From: Mesorhizobium sp. WSM3862
GTDB taxonomy: Bacteria > Pseudomonadota > Alphaproteobacteria > Rhizobiales > Rhizobiaceae
Direction of reading: 5' to 3'
NCBI RefSeq assembly: GCF_002294985.1
Contig: NZ_NSGE01000004.1
Span: 62,001 to 126,000, forward strand
Length of the DNA: 64,000 nt
Shown: piece after piece, positions 57,444-64,000 of the stretch
How positions within the stretch are numbered: the stretch's first letter is position 1
Layout: every line of letters starts with the position of its first letter
Notes under the pieces: model-generated
The model's input: the letters and a program-made list of their open reading frames with translations, nothing else
Databases searched by the model: none
Told to the model about the DNA's origin: nothing
Made by a program: the position numbers and the translations under genes

Positions 57444-58805
57444 ATGGACCCGCTCATCCTGTCGCGCATCCAGTTCGGCGCGAATATCTCGTTCCATATC
57501 CTGTTTCCGGCGATCACCATTGCACTTGGCTGGGTGCTTCTCTTCTTCAAGCTCCGCTACAACGCCACCGGCGACTCGGCCTGGATGCGCGCTTATTTCA
57601 CCTGGGTGAAGGTGTTCGCGCTCTCCTTCGCCATGGGCGTGGTTTCGGGCGTCACCATGAGCTTCCAGTTCGGCACCAACTGGCCGGGCTATATGGAAAC
57701 GGTCGGCAACATCGCCGGCCCGCTGCTTGCCTATGAGGTGCTGACTGCCTTCTTTCTCGAGGCGGCCTTCCTCGGCATCATGCTGTTCGGCTTCCGCCGC
57801 GTCTCCAACCGCATCCACACGCTGGCGACAGTGCTGGTGGCGGGCGGCACCACGGTTTCCGCCTTCTGGATCATCGCGCTGAACTCCTGGATGCAGACGC
57901 CGGCCGGCTTCGAGATGATCGACGGCAAGGCGCACGCCCTCGACTGGTGGGCGGTCATCTTCAATCCGTCCATGCCCTACCGGCTGGTCCACATGCTGCT
58001 CGCCTCCGGGCTCACGGTCTCCTTCCTGATCGCCGGCTGCTCGGCGCTGCGTTACCTTTATGGCGACCGCTCGGAATCGATGTGGAAGGCGCTGCGCACC
58101 GGCGTCTTCGCCGCCGCCATCCTGATCCCGATCCAGATCTTTGCCGGCGACCAGCACGGCTTGAACACGCTCGAGCACCAGCCGCAGAAAATCGCCGCCA
58201 TGGAGGCGAACTGGAACACCGGCGCCCACGTGCCTCTGGTGCTGTTCGCGCTGCCCGACGAGGCGGCCAAGGAAAACAGGTTCGAGCTCGCCATTCCCGA
58301 CGGCGCCAGCCTGATCCTGCGCCACAGCACAAGCGGCGTCGTGCCCGGCCTCAACGACTATCCAGGCAACCACCCGCCGGTCTTCCCGGTGTTCTGGGGT
58401 TTCCGCGTCATGGTCGGCACCGGCATCCTGATGCTCATCGTCTCCTGGTCGGCGGCCTTCTTCCTCAAGCGTCGCCGCAGCCTGCCTAAGCCGCTGGCCC
58501 TGATCATGGTGCCGATGGCGCTCTCCGGCTGGCTGGCGACGCTGGCCGGCTGGTACACGACCGAGATCGGCCGCCAGCCCTGGCTGGTCACCGGCGTGTT
58601 GAAGACGGCCGATGCCGTCGGCCCGGTCGCCGGCAGCCATGTCGCGCTGACCCTGGCCGTCTATCTCATCCTCTATGTACTGCTCTTGATCGCCTATCTC
58701 GGCGTGCTGGTGCATCTGGCGCTGAAGGCGGCCAAGGAAGGCGACACCTCGCCGCTGCCCGGCGTCATGAACGCCGCGATGTCGCAGCCGGCCGCCGGAG
58801 AGTGA
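57444..58805 (+). CDS. cydA: cytochrome bd-type ubiquinol oxidase subunit I
   Basis: This 453-residue membrane subunit of the terminal quinol oxidase has about nine helices. His18 (ISFHILFPA) is a heme ligand, and [15 protein letters not shown] contains the GRQPW motif. The quinol loop is short, as in cyanide-insensitive CioA-type oxidases. It reduces oxygen at very high affinity. cydB follows after an unusually long 187-base spacer. Confidence 0.93.
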   Translation: MDPLILSRIQFGANISFHILFPAITIALGWVLLFFKLRYNATGDSAWMRAYFTWVKVFALSFAMGVVSGVTMSFQFGTNWPGYMETVGNIAGPLLAYEVLTAFFLEAAFLGIMLFGFRRVSNRIHTLATVLVAGGTTVSAFWIIALNSWMQTPAGFEMIDGKAHALDWWAVIFNPSMPYRLVHMLLASGLTVSFLIAGCSALRYLYGDRSESMWKALRTGVFAAAILIPIQIFAGDQHGLNTLEHQPQKIAAMEANWNTGAHVPLVLFALPDEAAKENRFELAIPDGASLILRHSTSGVVPGLNDYPGNHPPVFPVFWGFRVMVGTGILMLIVSWSAAFFLKRRRSLPKPLALIMVPMALSGWLATLAGWYTTEIGRQPWLVTGVLKTADAVGPVAGSHVALTLAVYLILYVLLLIAYLGVLVHLALKAAKEGDTSPLPGVMNAAMSQPAAGE

Positions 58806-58992
58806 ACATGCAGGAGCAAGACAAGCGGTGCGGTCGGTTCGATGCGGGGCTTTCTTCTGAGGTCGGCGCTGCCGCTCGCGTTGCGGCTGGCAATGCGATG
58901 AGGGGCGGCGCCAACCCTCGCAATCGATCCGAAACGGTTGCTTCGAACAGTATGGCCGCATGTCGGACCAATCTCGGTTGGAGGAAAGAAAG
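58806..58992 (+). repeat. cydA-cydB spacer with a degenerate repeat half-element
   Basis: The spacer contains, on the minus strand, GGCGCCGCCCCTCATCGCAT followed by CGCAACGC, matching the left end of the intergenic repeats (copy 1). A 62-residue frame, 58808-58996, runs through it and overlaps the cydB ATG as ATGA. It is polar, not hydrophobic, so not a CydX. I judge it repeat-derived. Confidence 0.5.
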
Positions 58993-59997
58993 ATGACCTT
59001 CGACTGGCCAACCGCGCTTCCGCTGATCTTTGCCGGCCTGATGGGCCTCGCCATCCTGATCTACGTCATTCTCGACGGTTTCGACCTCGGCATCGGCATC
59101 CTGTTCGCAGGCGCCGAAGATGCCGAGCAGGACACGATGATCGCGGCGATCGGCCCGTTCTGGGACGCCAACGAGACCTGGCTGGTGCTGGCGGTCGGGC
59201 TCTTGCTGGTCGCCTTTCCGATGGCGCACGGCACCATCCTCACCGCGCTCTATATCCCGGTGTTCCTGCTGCTGGTCGGCTTGATCCTGCGCGGCGTTGC
59301 CTTCGATTTCCGCGCCAAGGTGCCGGCCGGCAAGAAGCACCGCTGGAACCGCATCTTCTTTCTCGGCTCCACCATGGCCTCGCTGGCGCAGGGCTATATG
59401 CTCGGCGTCTATGTGCTCGGCCTCGATGTCGGCCTTGGCGGCATGGCCTTCGGCGCGCTGGTCGCGCTCTGCCTGTCGGCGGCCTACGCCGCCATGGGCT
59501 CGGCCTGGCTGATCTACAAGACCGAGGGCGACCTGCAAGGAAAGGCGGTGCGCTGGCTGCGCGTCACGCTGGTGTTGACGGCGCTCGGCATGGTCGCGGT
59601 CTCTTTGGCCACGCCCTTCGCAAGCCCGCGCATCTTCGACAGATGGTTCCTCTGGCCGGAGATCCTCTATCTCTCGCCGCTGCCGATCGTATCGGCGCTC
59701 TTGTTCCTGTGGCTGTGGCGGCAGACGTTTCATCTGCCCAAGTCCGACGACCGGCATGCGCTGCGGCCGTTCCTGACTCTGGCCGCCATCTTCGCGCTCG
59801 GCTTCGCCGGGCTTGCCTGGTCGTTCTATCCCTATGTCGTGCCCGACAAGCTGACGATCTGGCAGGCCGCCTCGGCGCCGGAGAGCCTGGCCTTCATCCT
59901 GGTCGGCACCGTCGTCGTGCTGCCGATCATTATTTTCTATTCGTTCTACGCCTACCGCGTGTTCGGCGGCAAGGCGACAGATCTGACCTACGATTGA
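58993..59997 (+). CDS. cydB: cytochrome bd-type ubiquinol oxidase subunit II
   Basis: This 334-residue membrane subunit II of the bd oxidase has eight predicted helices. It begins MTFDWPTALPLIFAGLMGLA and carries ILDGFDLGIGILF and NETWLVLAVGLLLVAFP. GAGGAAAGAAAG lies upstream of the ATG at 58993. Partner of CydA. No small CydX gene is visible after it. Confidence 0.93.
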   Translation: MTFDWPTALPLIFAGLMGLAILIYVILDGFDLGIGILFAGAEDAEQDTMIAAIGPFWDANETWLVLAVGLLLVAFPMAHGTILTALYIPVFLLLVGLILRGVAFDFRAKVPAGKKHRWNRIFFLGSTMASLAQGYMLGVYVLGLDVGLGGMAFGALVALCLSAAYAAMGSAWLIYKTEGDLQGKAVRWLRVTLVLTALGMVAVSLATPFASPRIFDRWFLWPEILYLSPLPIVSALLFLWLWRQTFHLPKSDDRHALRPFLTLAAIFALGFAGLAWSFYPYVVPDKLTIWQAASAPESLAFILVGTVVVLPIIIFYSFYAYRVFGGKATDLTYD

Positions 59998-60003
59998 GCG
60001 CAT

Positions 60004-60150
60004 AATCTCCCTCCTCGAGGGGGAGATGGCCGGCAGGCAGAGGGGTTGGTCCGACTGGGCTCAGCCTGCTTTGCTGCAGACAGTCGGCGCTCCACGCGCG
60101 GCGACCCCCTCTGTCGCCTTCGGCGACATCTCCCCCTCGAGGGGGGAGAT
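60004..60150. repeat. intergenic palindromic repeat (copy 4)
   Basis: Two facing half-elements of the subtype seen at 18.1 kb: hairpin ATCTCCCTCCTC...GAGGGGGAGAT with GGCCGGCAGGCAGAGGGG on the left. On the right, CCCCCTCTGTCGCCTTCGGC leads to ATCTCCCCCTCGAGGGGGGA. It lies between cydB and msrA. Confidence 0.8.
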
Positions 60151-60159
60151 CTGCGCGGC

Positions 60160-60888
60160 TCAGCTTTTGCTACTTGCCAGCACCAGCACCGGCTTCTCGC
60201 TGTAGAGCGCGGGAAACAGCGCTTTCAAATTCTCGATCTTCGGCAGGTCGTTGTAGACGATATAGGGGTAGTTCGGGTTCAGCGTCAGGAAATCCTGATG
60301 GTAATCCTCGGCCGGATAGAAGGTCTTGCCGGTTTCCAGCGTCGTCACGATCGGCTTCGAAAATACCTTGGCCTTGTCGAGCTGGGCGATGTAGCTCTCG
60401 GCGATCTTCTTCTGCTCGTCATTCTCGGCGAAGATCGTCGAGCGGTACTGGGTGCCCTGGTCCGGCCCCTGGTAATTGAGCTGCGTCGGATTGTGCGCGA
60501 CCGAGAAATAGACCTGCAGCAGCTGGCCATAGGTGACCTTCGACGGATCGTAAGTGATCTCGACCGATTCCGCGTGTCCGGTGCGGCCGGTGCCGACGAC
60601 CTCGTAGACGGCGTGCTCGGCGCTGCCGCCGGCGTAGCCGGAGACGGCCTTGCTGACGCCCTTGACGTGCTGGAACACGCCCTGCACGCCCCAGAAGCAG
60701 CCGCCGGCGAAGATCGCTTTCTCCGTGCCGCCGGCGGCCTTTTCATCCATAGCCGGCGGCGGGATCACCACCGCGTCCTCGGCCGAACGCGCCGGCGTCT
60801 GCCAGAAGACGGCCGCGGCCGCCGTCAGCACCAGCGCTGCAAGCGGGGCCAGCGAGCGCCGCGCCGCCTTTTTGTCGATGCCGTTCAT
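60160..60888 (-). CDS. msrA: exported peptide-methionine (S)-S-oxide reductase
   Basis: This 242-residue MsrA reduces the S-epimer of methionine sulfoxide in proteins. Residues 1-36 form an N-terminal signal sequence (cut near ARSA), so it acts in the periplasm. The catalytic GGCFWG has Cys64, and YPAEDYHQDF is conserved. Cys64 is the only cysteine: the resolving cysteines usual near the C-terminus are absent. An external thiol donor is therefore needed. TATAGT upstream (60914-60919, minus strand) may be its -10 box. Confidence 0.92.
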   Translation of the reverse strand: MNGIDKKAARRSLAPLAALVLTAAAAVFWQTPARSAEDAVVIPPPAMDEKAAGGTEKAIFAGGCFWGVQGVFQHVKGVSKAVSGYAGGSAEHAVYEVVGTGRTGHAESVEITYDPSKVTYGQLLQVYFSVAHNPTQLNYQGPDQGTQYRSTIFAENDEQKKIAESYIAQLDKAKVFSKPIVTTLETGKTFYPAEDYHQDFLTLNPNYPYIVYNDLPKIENLKALFPALYSEKPVLVLASSKS

Positions 60889-61007
60889 GTCGGATCTCCT
60901 TGTTCGTTGTTCCACTATATACGAAGCAAGCCGCCGCTGGTTTCTCACTTTGCCGTGCGGCGGCTTCTGGCCGATGGCGATTGTTGCCAAGAGACCGGGC
61001 CGCTGAC

Positions 61008-61316
61008 TTATTGCGCCGGCGCCATCGCGTCGGCAGGCTTCATCGCATCCGTCACGGGCTTCATCGCATCCGCGGGCTTCATGGCATCCGTGGCGGGTTT
61101 CATCGCCTGGGTCGCCATCGCATCGGGCTTCATTTTATCCGCGGGCTTCATCGCGCCGGTCGGCATCATAGCATCGGTCGCCGGCTTCATGGCTTCGGTC
61201 GCCATCGCATTGGCGGGCTTCATCGCGTCGGTCGTGTCGTCGGCGCGGGCGCCGGCAACGAACGCGGCAGCGGCAAGCGCGAAAGCCAGCGCCGGCAGCG
61301 TAAGGAATTTGGTCAT
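61008..61316 (-). CDS. exported methionine-rich repeat protein
   Basis: This 102-residue protein has a signal peptide (residues 1-25, cut near ARA) and then repeats of the form AMKPADAMKPAT, with about 13 methionines in 77 residues and no cysteine. It resembles the MXKDX-type repeat proteins. Methionines spaced at regular steps suggest a scavenger or metal binder. AAGGAG precedes the ATG. Its neighbours are an exported MsrA (downstream) and an exported thioredoxin-like protein (upstream). Confidence 0.82.
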   Translation of the reverse strand: MTKFLTLPALAFALAAAAFVAGARADDTTDAMKPANAMATEAMKPATDAMMPTGAMKPADKMKPDAMATQAMKPATDAMKPADAMKPVTDAMKPADAMAPAQ

Positions 61317-61401
61317 GCTAGTTCTCCTTGGGTTGCGGCGCGCGGATGCGGGCCCTTGGTTAAGCGTTGCCGCTCTGATGCGGCCCGCGCGAAAAGAAAA
61401 A

Positions 61402-62103
61402 TCAGTTTGCCGCGGCGGCCAGGATCGGCCCGCCGGCCGGCGTCTGCACCAGCACTGCCGTGCTCAAGCCCTTGGGTGCCGCAGGCAGCGGCAGCGTCGT
61501 CGCCTCGCCGTTCCAGCGGCCGAGCCTCTGCAGCGAATGCACGACATTGGCATGCGGCAGCGTGCGTCCGGTGTTCTCGCCGCGCGCCACCGGCACCTCG
61601 ACGACGCCGCGTGCGTAGCGCACCAGCCAGACATCGGCCGCCCTGCCGGGCGCCGTGCCGGCGCCGATGCTCACCTTGCCGTCGCCGAGCGAGAGCGCCG
61701 GACCCTTGGCGTACGGGGTTGTCGAGATCAGCCGCTCGATCTCGCCGGGCGCCGCACCGACGGCGTCGGCGCTGCCGTTCACCACCACCTGCGGCGTGAA
61801 CGGCCCGTCATGGCCGAGCGGCGGCTCGTAGGCGACCTGGCGCTGGGTGAATTCCTGCCGGCCGAAACTGTCCTTCCAGCCGAGATAGTCCCAGTAGGTG
61901 ACGTTGAAGGACAGCGCCAGCACGCCCGGCCGGTCCTTGACCTTGATCAGATTGGCATTGGCCGGCGGGCAGGACGAGCAGCCCTGGCTGGTGAACAGCT
62001 CGACCACGGTAAGCGGCTCAGCGGAAGCGGCATCGAGCGTGGCGGCAAGCGCAGCAAATGCCGCGCCGGCAAGCAGGCCGATCCTTGTCTTCAATCCGGT
62101 CAT
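61402..62103 (-). CDS. exported DUF1223 thioredoxin-like protein
   Basis: This 233-residue protein has a signal peptide at residues 1-28 (cut after ASA). The DUF1223 core begins VVELFTSQGCSSCPPANAN, giving a CxxC pair at Cys42 and Cys45 in a thioredoxin-like fold. No other cysteine is present. The family function is unknown; the position suggests a thiol donor or disulfide role in the periplasm. The Met-rich gene follows after 85 bases. Confidence 0.88.
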   Translation of the reverse strand: MTGLKTRIGLLAGAAFAALAATLDAASAEPLTVVELFTSQGCSSCPPANANLIKVKDRPGVLALSFNVTYWDYLGWKDSFGRQEFTQRQVAYEPPLGHDGPFTPQVVVNGSADAVGAAPGEIERLISTTPYAKGPALSLGDGKVSIGAGTAPGRAADVWLVRYARGVVEVPVARGENTGRTLPHANVVHSLQRLGRWNGEATTLPLPAAPKGLSTAVLVQTPAGGPILAAAAN

Positions 62104-62190
62104 TGGAAGCAGTCTCCGTAGCGGGGCAATGCTCCCATTTCGCCGCCGCGGAGGACTTCGTTACAGCTTCACCGGTTTGTGATTGAGAGG

Positions 62191-62389
62191 CGCCTTCCCC
62201 TTCTCCCCTTGTGGGAGAAGGTGGATCGGCGCGCAGCGCCGAGACGGATGAGGGGCGCTCCAGCGGAGTGAGACGCTCGCGAGCGCGTCTGCTAGATTCT
62301 TGTCTAGACTTAAGGCGCCGCCAAGCTGGAGCACCCCTCATCCGTCGCCTTCGGCGACACCTTCTCCCACAAGGGGAGAAGCGAGGGCG
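62191..62389. repeat. intergenic palindromic repeat (copy 5)
   Basis: Two facing half-elements of a third subtype: CCTTCTCCCCTTGTGGGAG and AAGGTGGATCGGCGCGCAGC on the left. On the right, CCCCTCATCCGTCGCCTTCG leads to CACCTTCTCCCACAAGGGG. It fills the gap between the DUF1223 gene and the Tad-like gene stop. Confidence 0.8.
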
Positions 62390-63454
62390 CTACTGCGTCA
62401 GCACCGTCTCGGACGGCCGCTGATCGAAGGCGCATTTGCCGGTCACATTGTAGAAGAAATCGGCATTGGAAACCGGCGCCGGCACCGGGTTGCCGCCGTC
62501 TTCCCAGGCCTGGTAGCCGGTCTGGCCGCAGGGCACCGAGGTGAAGATGTCGACCTTCTGGCCGGTCGCGACCTCGGGCATATCGGTGGCGCTGGTGCCG
62601 ATATAGAGTCGGTTCGAGGTGTTGGGATCGTTCGACTTCAGCACCTTCGGGTTGCCCGAGGGCACATCCATTTGCAGATAGAGTTGGTCCATCTGGCTGA
62701 CATCGATCACCGCGCCGGCGCCATTGGCCGGATAGAAGGTATCGGCGCAGGTCGTGACGTACTTGTTGCTGCCGCTGGTCTGGGTGATCGCCCCGCTCGG
62801 CAGATTGTTGAAACTGTCGACCGTCGAGGTCGTGCAGACCTGTTTTTGCACCACGGTCGTGGTCGATCCGTTGATGGTGCTCACCGTGGTTGTGCCGTAG
62901 CCCTTCGGGTCGCCATAGCCGTTGTAATTATAGCTGATCGTCATCAGCGGCTTGGCCTTGGTCTGGCCGAACTGGGTGCCGTAGAGCGTCATCGTCTTGT
63001 TCCAGTAGCCCGACACCTTCGTCACCTTGAAGGTGGACTGCACCAGCGCCGGCGCCTTGCGCACCGAGGAACCGACGCCGACATCGACCGAATTGATCCT
63101 GGCGATCTGCATGAAACTGGTCGGCATCGGATAGGCCGCCGTGGCGCTGAACGTCGCCGTGCCGTCGGCGGCGACGTTGACGGCGGTGAGCGTCGCGTCG
63201 CCCAGCCCGCTATTGGCGACATAGGCCTGCTGCAGCGCCGTCTGGCGGTCGGCCTTGGAGGTCGTGGTCGGCAGCGTGGTGATCGACAGGATCGCGGCGT
63301 CAAGCGCCTGCTGCATGTTGCTCCTGGTCGTCACCGCCGAGGTGTAGTCGACGGAAAAGCCGACCGCGAGCAGCAGCGGGATCGCCAACAGCGCCATCAT
63401 CGGCAGCATTGAGCCGCCTTGCGATCGAACGAAATCTCTTGCCGACGAGAACAT
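62390..63454 (-). CDS. Tad/TadG-like pilus assembly-type protein
   Basis: This 354-residue protein has the TadE/TadG-like N-terminus: RSQGGSMLPMMALLAIPLLL is a basic then hydrophobic helix (about residues 15-38). A large periplasmic domain rich in Ser/Thr/Gly follows. I chose the ATG at 63454 over the open frame to 63517. The true Flp partner genes are elsewhere; substrate and role are inferred from family. Confidence 0.8.
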   Translation of the reverse strand: MFSSARDFVRSQGGSMLPMMALLAIPLLLAVGFSVDYTSAVTTRSNMQQALDAAILSITTLPTTTSKADRQTALQQAYVANSGLGDATLTAVNVAADGTATFSATAAYPMPTSFMQIARINSVDVGVGSSVRKAPALVQSTFKVTKVSGYWNKTMTLYGTQFGQTKAKPLMTISYNYNGYGDPKGYGTTTVSTINGSTTTVVQKQVCTTSTVDSFNNLPSGAITQTSGSNKYVTTCADTFYPANGAGAVIDVSQMDQLYLQMDVPSGNPKVLKSNDPNTSNRLYIGTSATDMPEVATGQKVDIFTSVPCGQTGYQAWEDGGNPVPAPVSNADFFYNVTGKCAFDQRPSETVLTQ

Positions 63455-63587
63455 GCCCCAACCCCATACACACCGGCAATGCAACCTGCCTGCCACCAGA
63501 GGTGGAGATATGCCCAAAATGAGTGCATGAAAGTTTAAGTGGATTTGAATTTTTGCGCGGAGGCGCCCTAACCTTCAAGCGCTTGCG

Positions 63588-63765
63588 CTGCCCCTCACCT
63601 GCCTGCCGGCATCCTCTCCCCGTATGGTAACGGGGAGAGGGGCGCCCCCATCGACGATTTCGCCAATTTGGAACGCTGCAAGAAAGGTACCGAGGCGGCG
63701 GCCAGCCCCTTCTCCCCGTCACTTACGGGGAGAAGTGCCCGGCAGGGCGATGAGGGGCAGCGCCG
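63588..63765. repeat. intergenic palindromic repeat (copy 6)
   Basis: Two facing half-elements as in copy 1: CCCCTCACCTGCCTGCCGGC with hairpin CTCTCCCCGT...ACGGGGAGAG. Then hairpin CTTCTCCCCGT...ACGGGGAGAAG, followed by CCCGGCAGGGCGATGAGGGG. The flanking gap 63455-63878 has no gene. Confidence 0.8.
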
Positions 63766-63878
63766 GCCTCCGATCATTGGCCGTGTTCAGACATTGGCGA
63801 GCGTGTTTGCCTGCTCTGCTCCGATCTCCCCGGGCCCACCGCTTGCCCCTTAAACCCGCCCCTGCTAAAGCGCGCCGC

Positions 63879-64000
63879 ATGACGACGCCCCTCGACCACA
63901 TCCGCAATTTCTCCATCGTCGCCCATATCGACCATGGCAAATCCACGCTTGCCGACCGGCTGATCCAGCTCACCGGCGCGCTGGAGGAGCGCGACATGAA
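63879..64000 (+). CDS. lepA: elongation factor 4 (partial)
   Basis: The first 41 residues of LepA, cut by the window end. [20 protein letters not shown] leads into the GTPase P-loop [16 protein letters not shown]. LepA is a ribosome-associated GTPase. No earlier start or other gene is seen. Confidence 0.93.
   Translation, partial: MTTPLDHIRNFSIVAHIDHGKSTLADRLIQLTGALEERDM

Noticed and set aside
57408..59054. 548-codon minus-strand frame over cydA
   Set aside because: Antisense shadow of cydA with low-complexity Gln/Asp/Arg composition.
61020..61250. Tandem repeat region that could be mistaken for a CRISPR or satellite
   Set aside because: The repeats are in frame, code for AMKPAD-like units in a protein with signal peptide and ribosome site, and have no uniform spacers.
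1..64000. Insertion sequences, integrases, phage genes or CRISPR arrays
   Set aside because: No transposase, recombinase or cas motifs were found in any frame, and no array of regular spacers. The repeats seen are short palindromic intergenic elements.

Overview
The window is about 64 kb of high-GC alphaproteobacterial chromosome. I read it as a rhizobium of the Mesorhizobium/Phyllobacteriaceae type. The support is the gene repertoire (rph/hrcA divergent pair, hemW-rdgB block, MbfA with an Irr-type operator, EcfG-type promoters) and several copies of the intergenic palindromic repeats common in these genomes. I see no insertion sequence, integrase, phage, CRISPR array or rRNA. The only RNA gene recognised is one tRNA-Leu(CAG). 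The gene content is mostly core plus lineage-specific chromosomal.

Layout: 0-3.4 kb holds a Flp pilin, a bacterial UBP-type zinc finger protein coupled to a cNMP-binding/thioredoxin-reductase-like flavoprotein, a DUF4336-like protein and the tRNA. 3.7-9.6 kb is housekeeping on the minus strand (gpmA, dapB, an ABC exporter, glk, mepA). 9.8-20.4 kb is translation, cell envelope and quality control (an epimerase, queG, a GST, uppP, yraN, rsmI, an LMW phosphatase, hemW, rdgB, rph, hrcA). 20.5-30.4 kb is metabolism and transport (PQQ-type sugar dehydrogenase, LysE, cysK, an ECF42 sigma factor with its YciI/DGPF partner, and a TAXI-TRAP transporter with DUF1850).

30.2-39.3 kb has a truncated oxidoreductase beside a DCC protein, a DUF892 protein and ligD each preceded by an EcfG-like promoter, an ArsR regulator divergent from a NIPSNAP/monooxygenase pair, mbfA with an almost textbook Irr operator, and a threonine dehydratase. 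39.3-46.3 kb has a YbhGFSR-like exporter with its TetR regulator, a CYTH-CHAD pair, and an XRE regulator facing an SMP-30 gene. 46.4-57.2 kb has transporters (EamA, SulP, small DMT, ABC-2), a PAP2 phosphatase, PhoX, and a MarR/GNAT/DUF2156 cluster. 57.4-60.0 kb is cydAB (cytochrome bd). 60.2-62.1 kb carries three exported proteins: a single-cysteine MsrA, a methionine-rich repeat protein and a CxxC DUF1223 protein. The end holds a Tad-like pilus protein and the start of lepA.

The most interesting candidate is the exported MsrA / Met-rich / DUF1223 trio. It looks like a self-contained periplasmic methionine redox cycle, in which a sacrificial methionine-rich protein is repaired by MsrA. That is inference from composition and context. 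Most of the rest is well understood chromosomal gene content.
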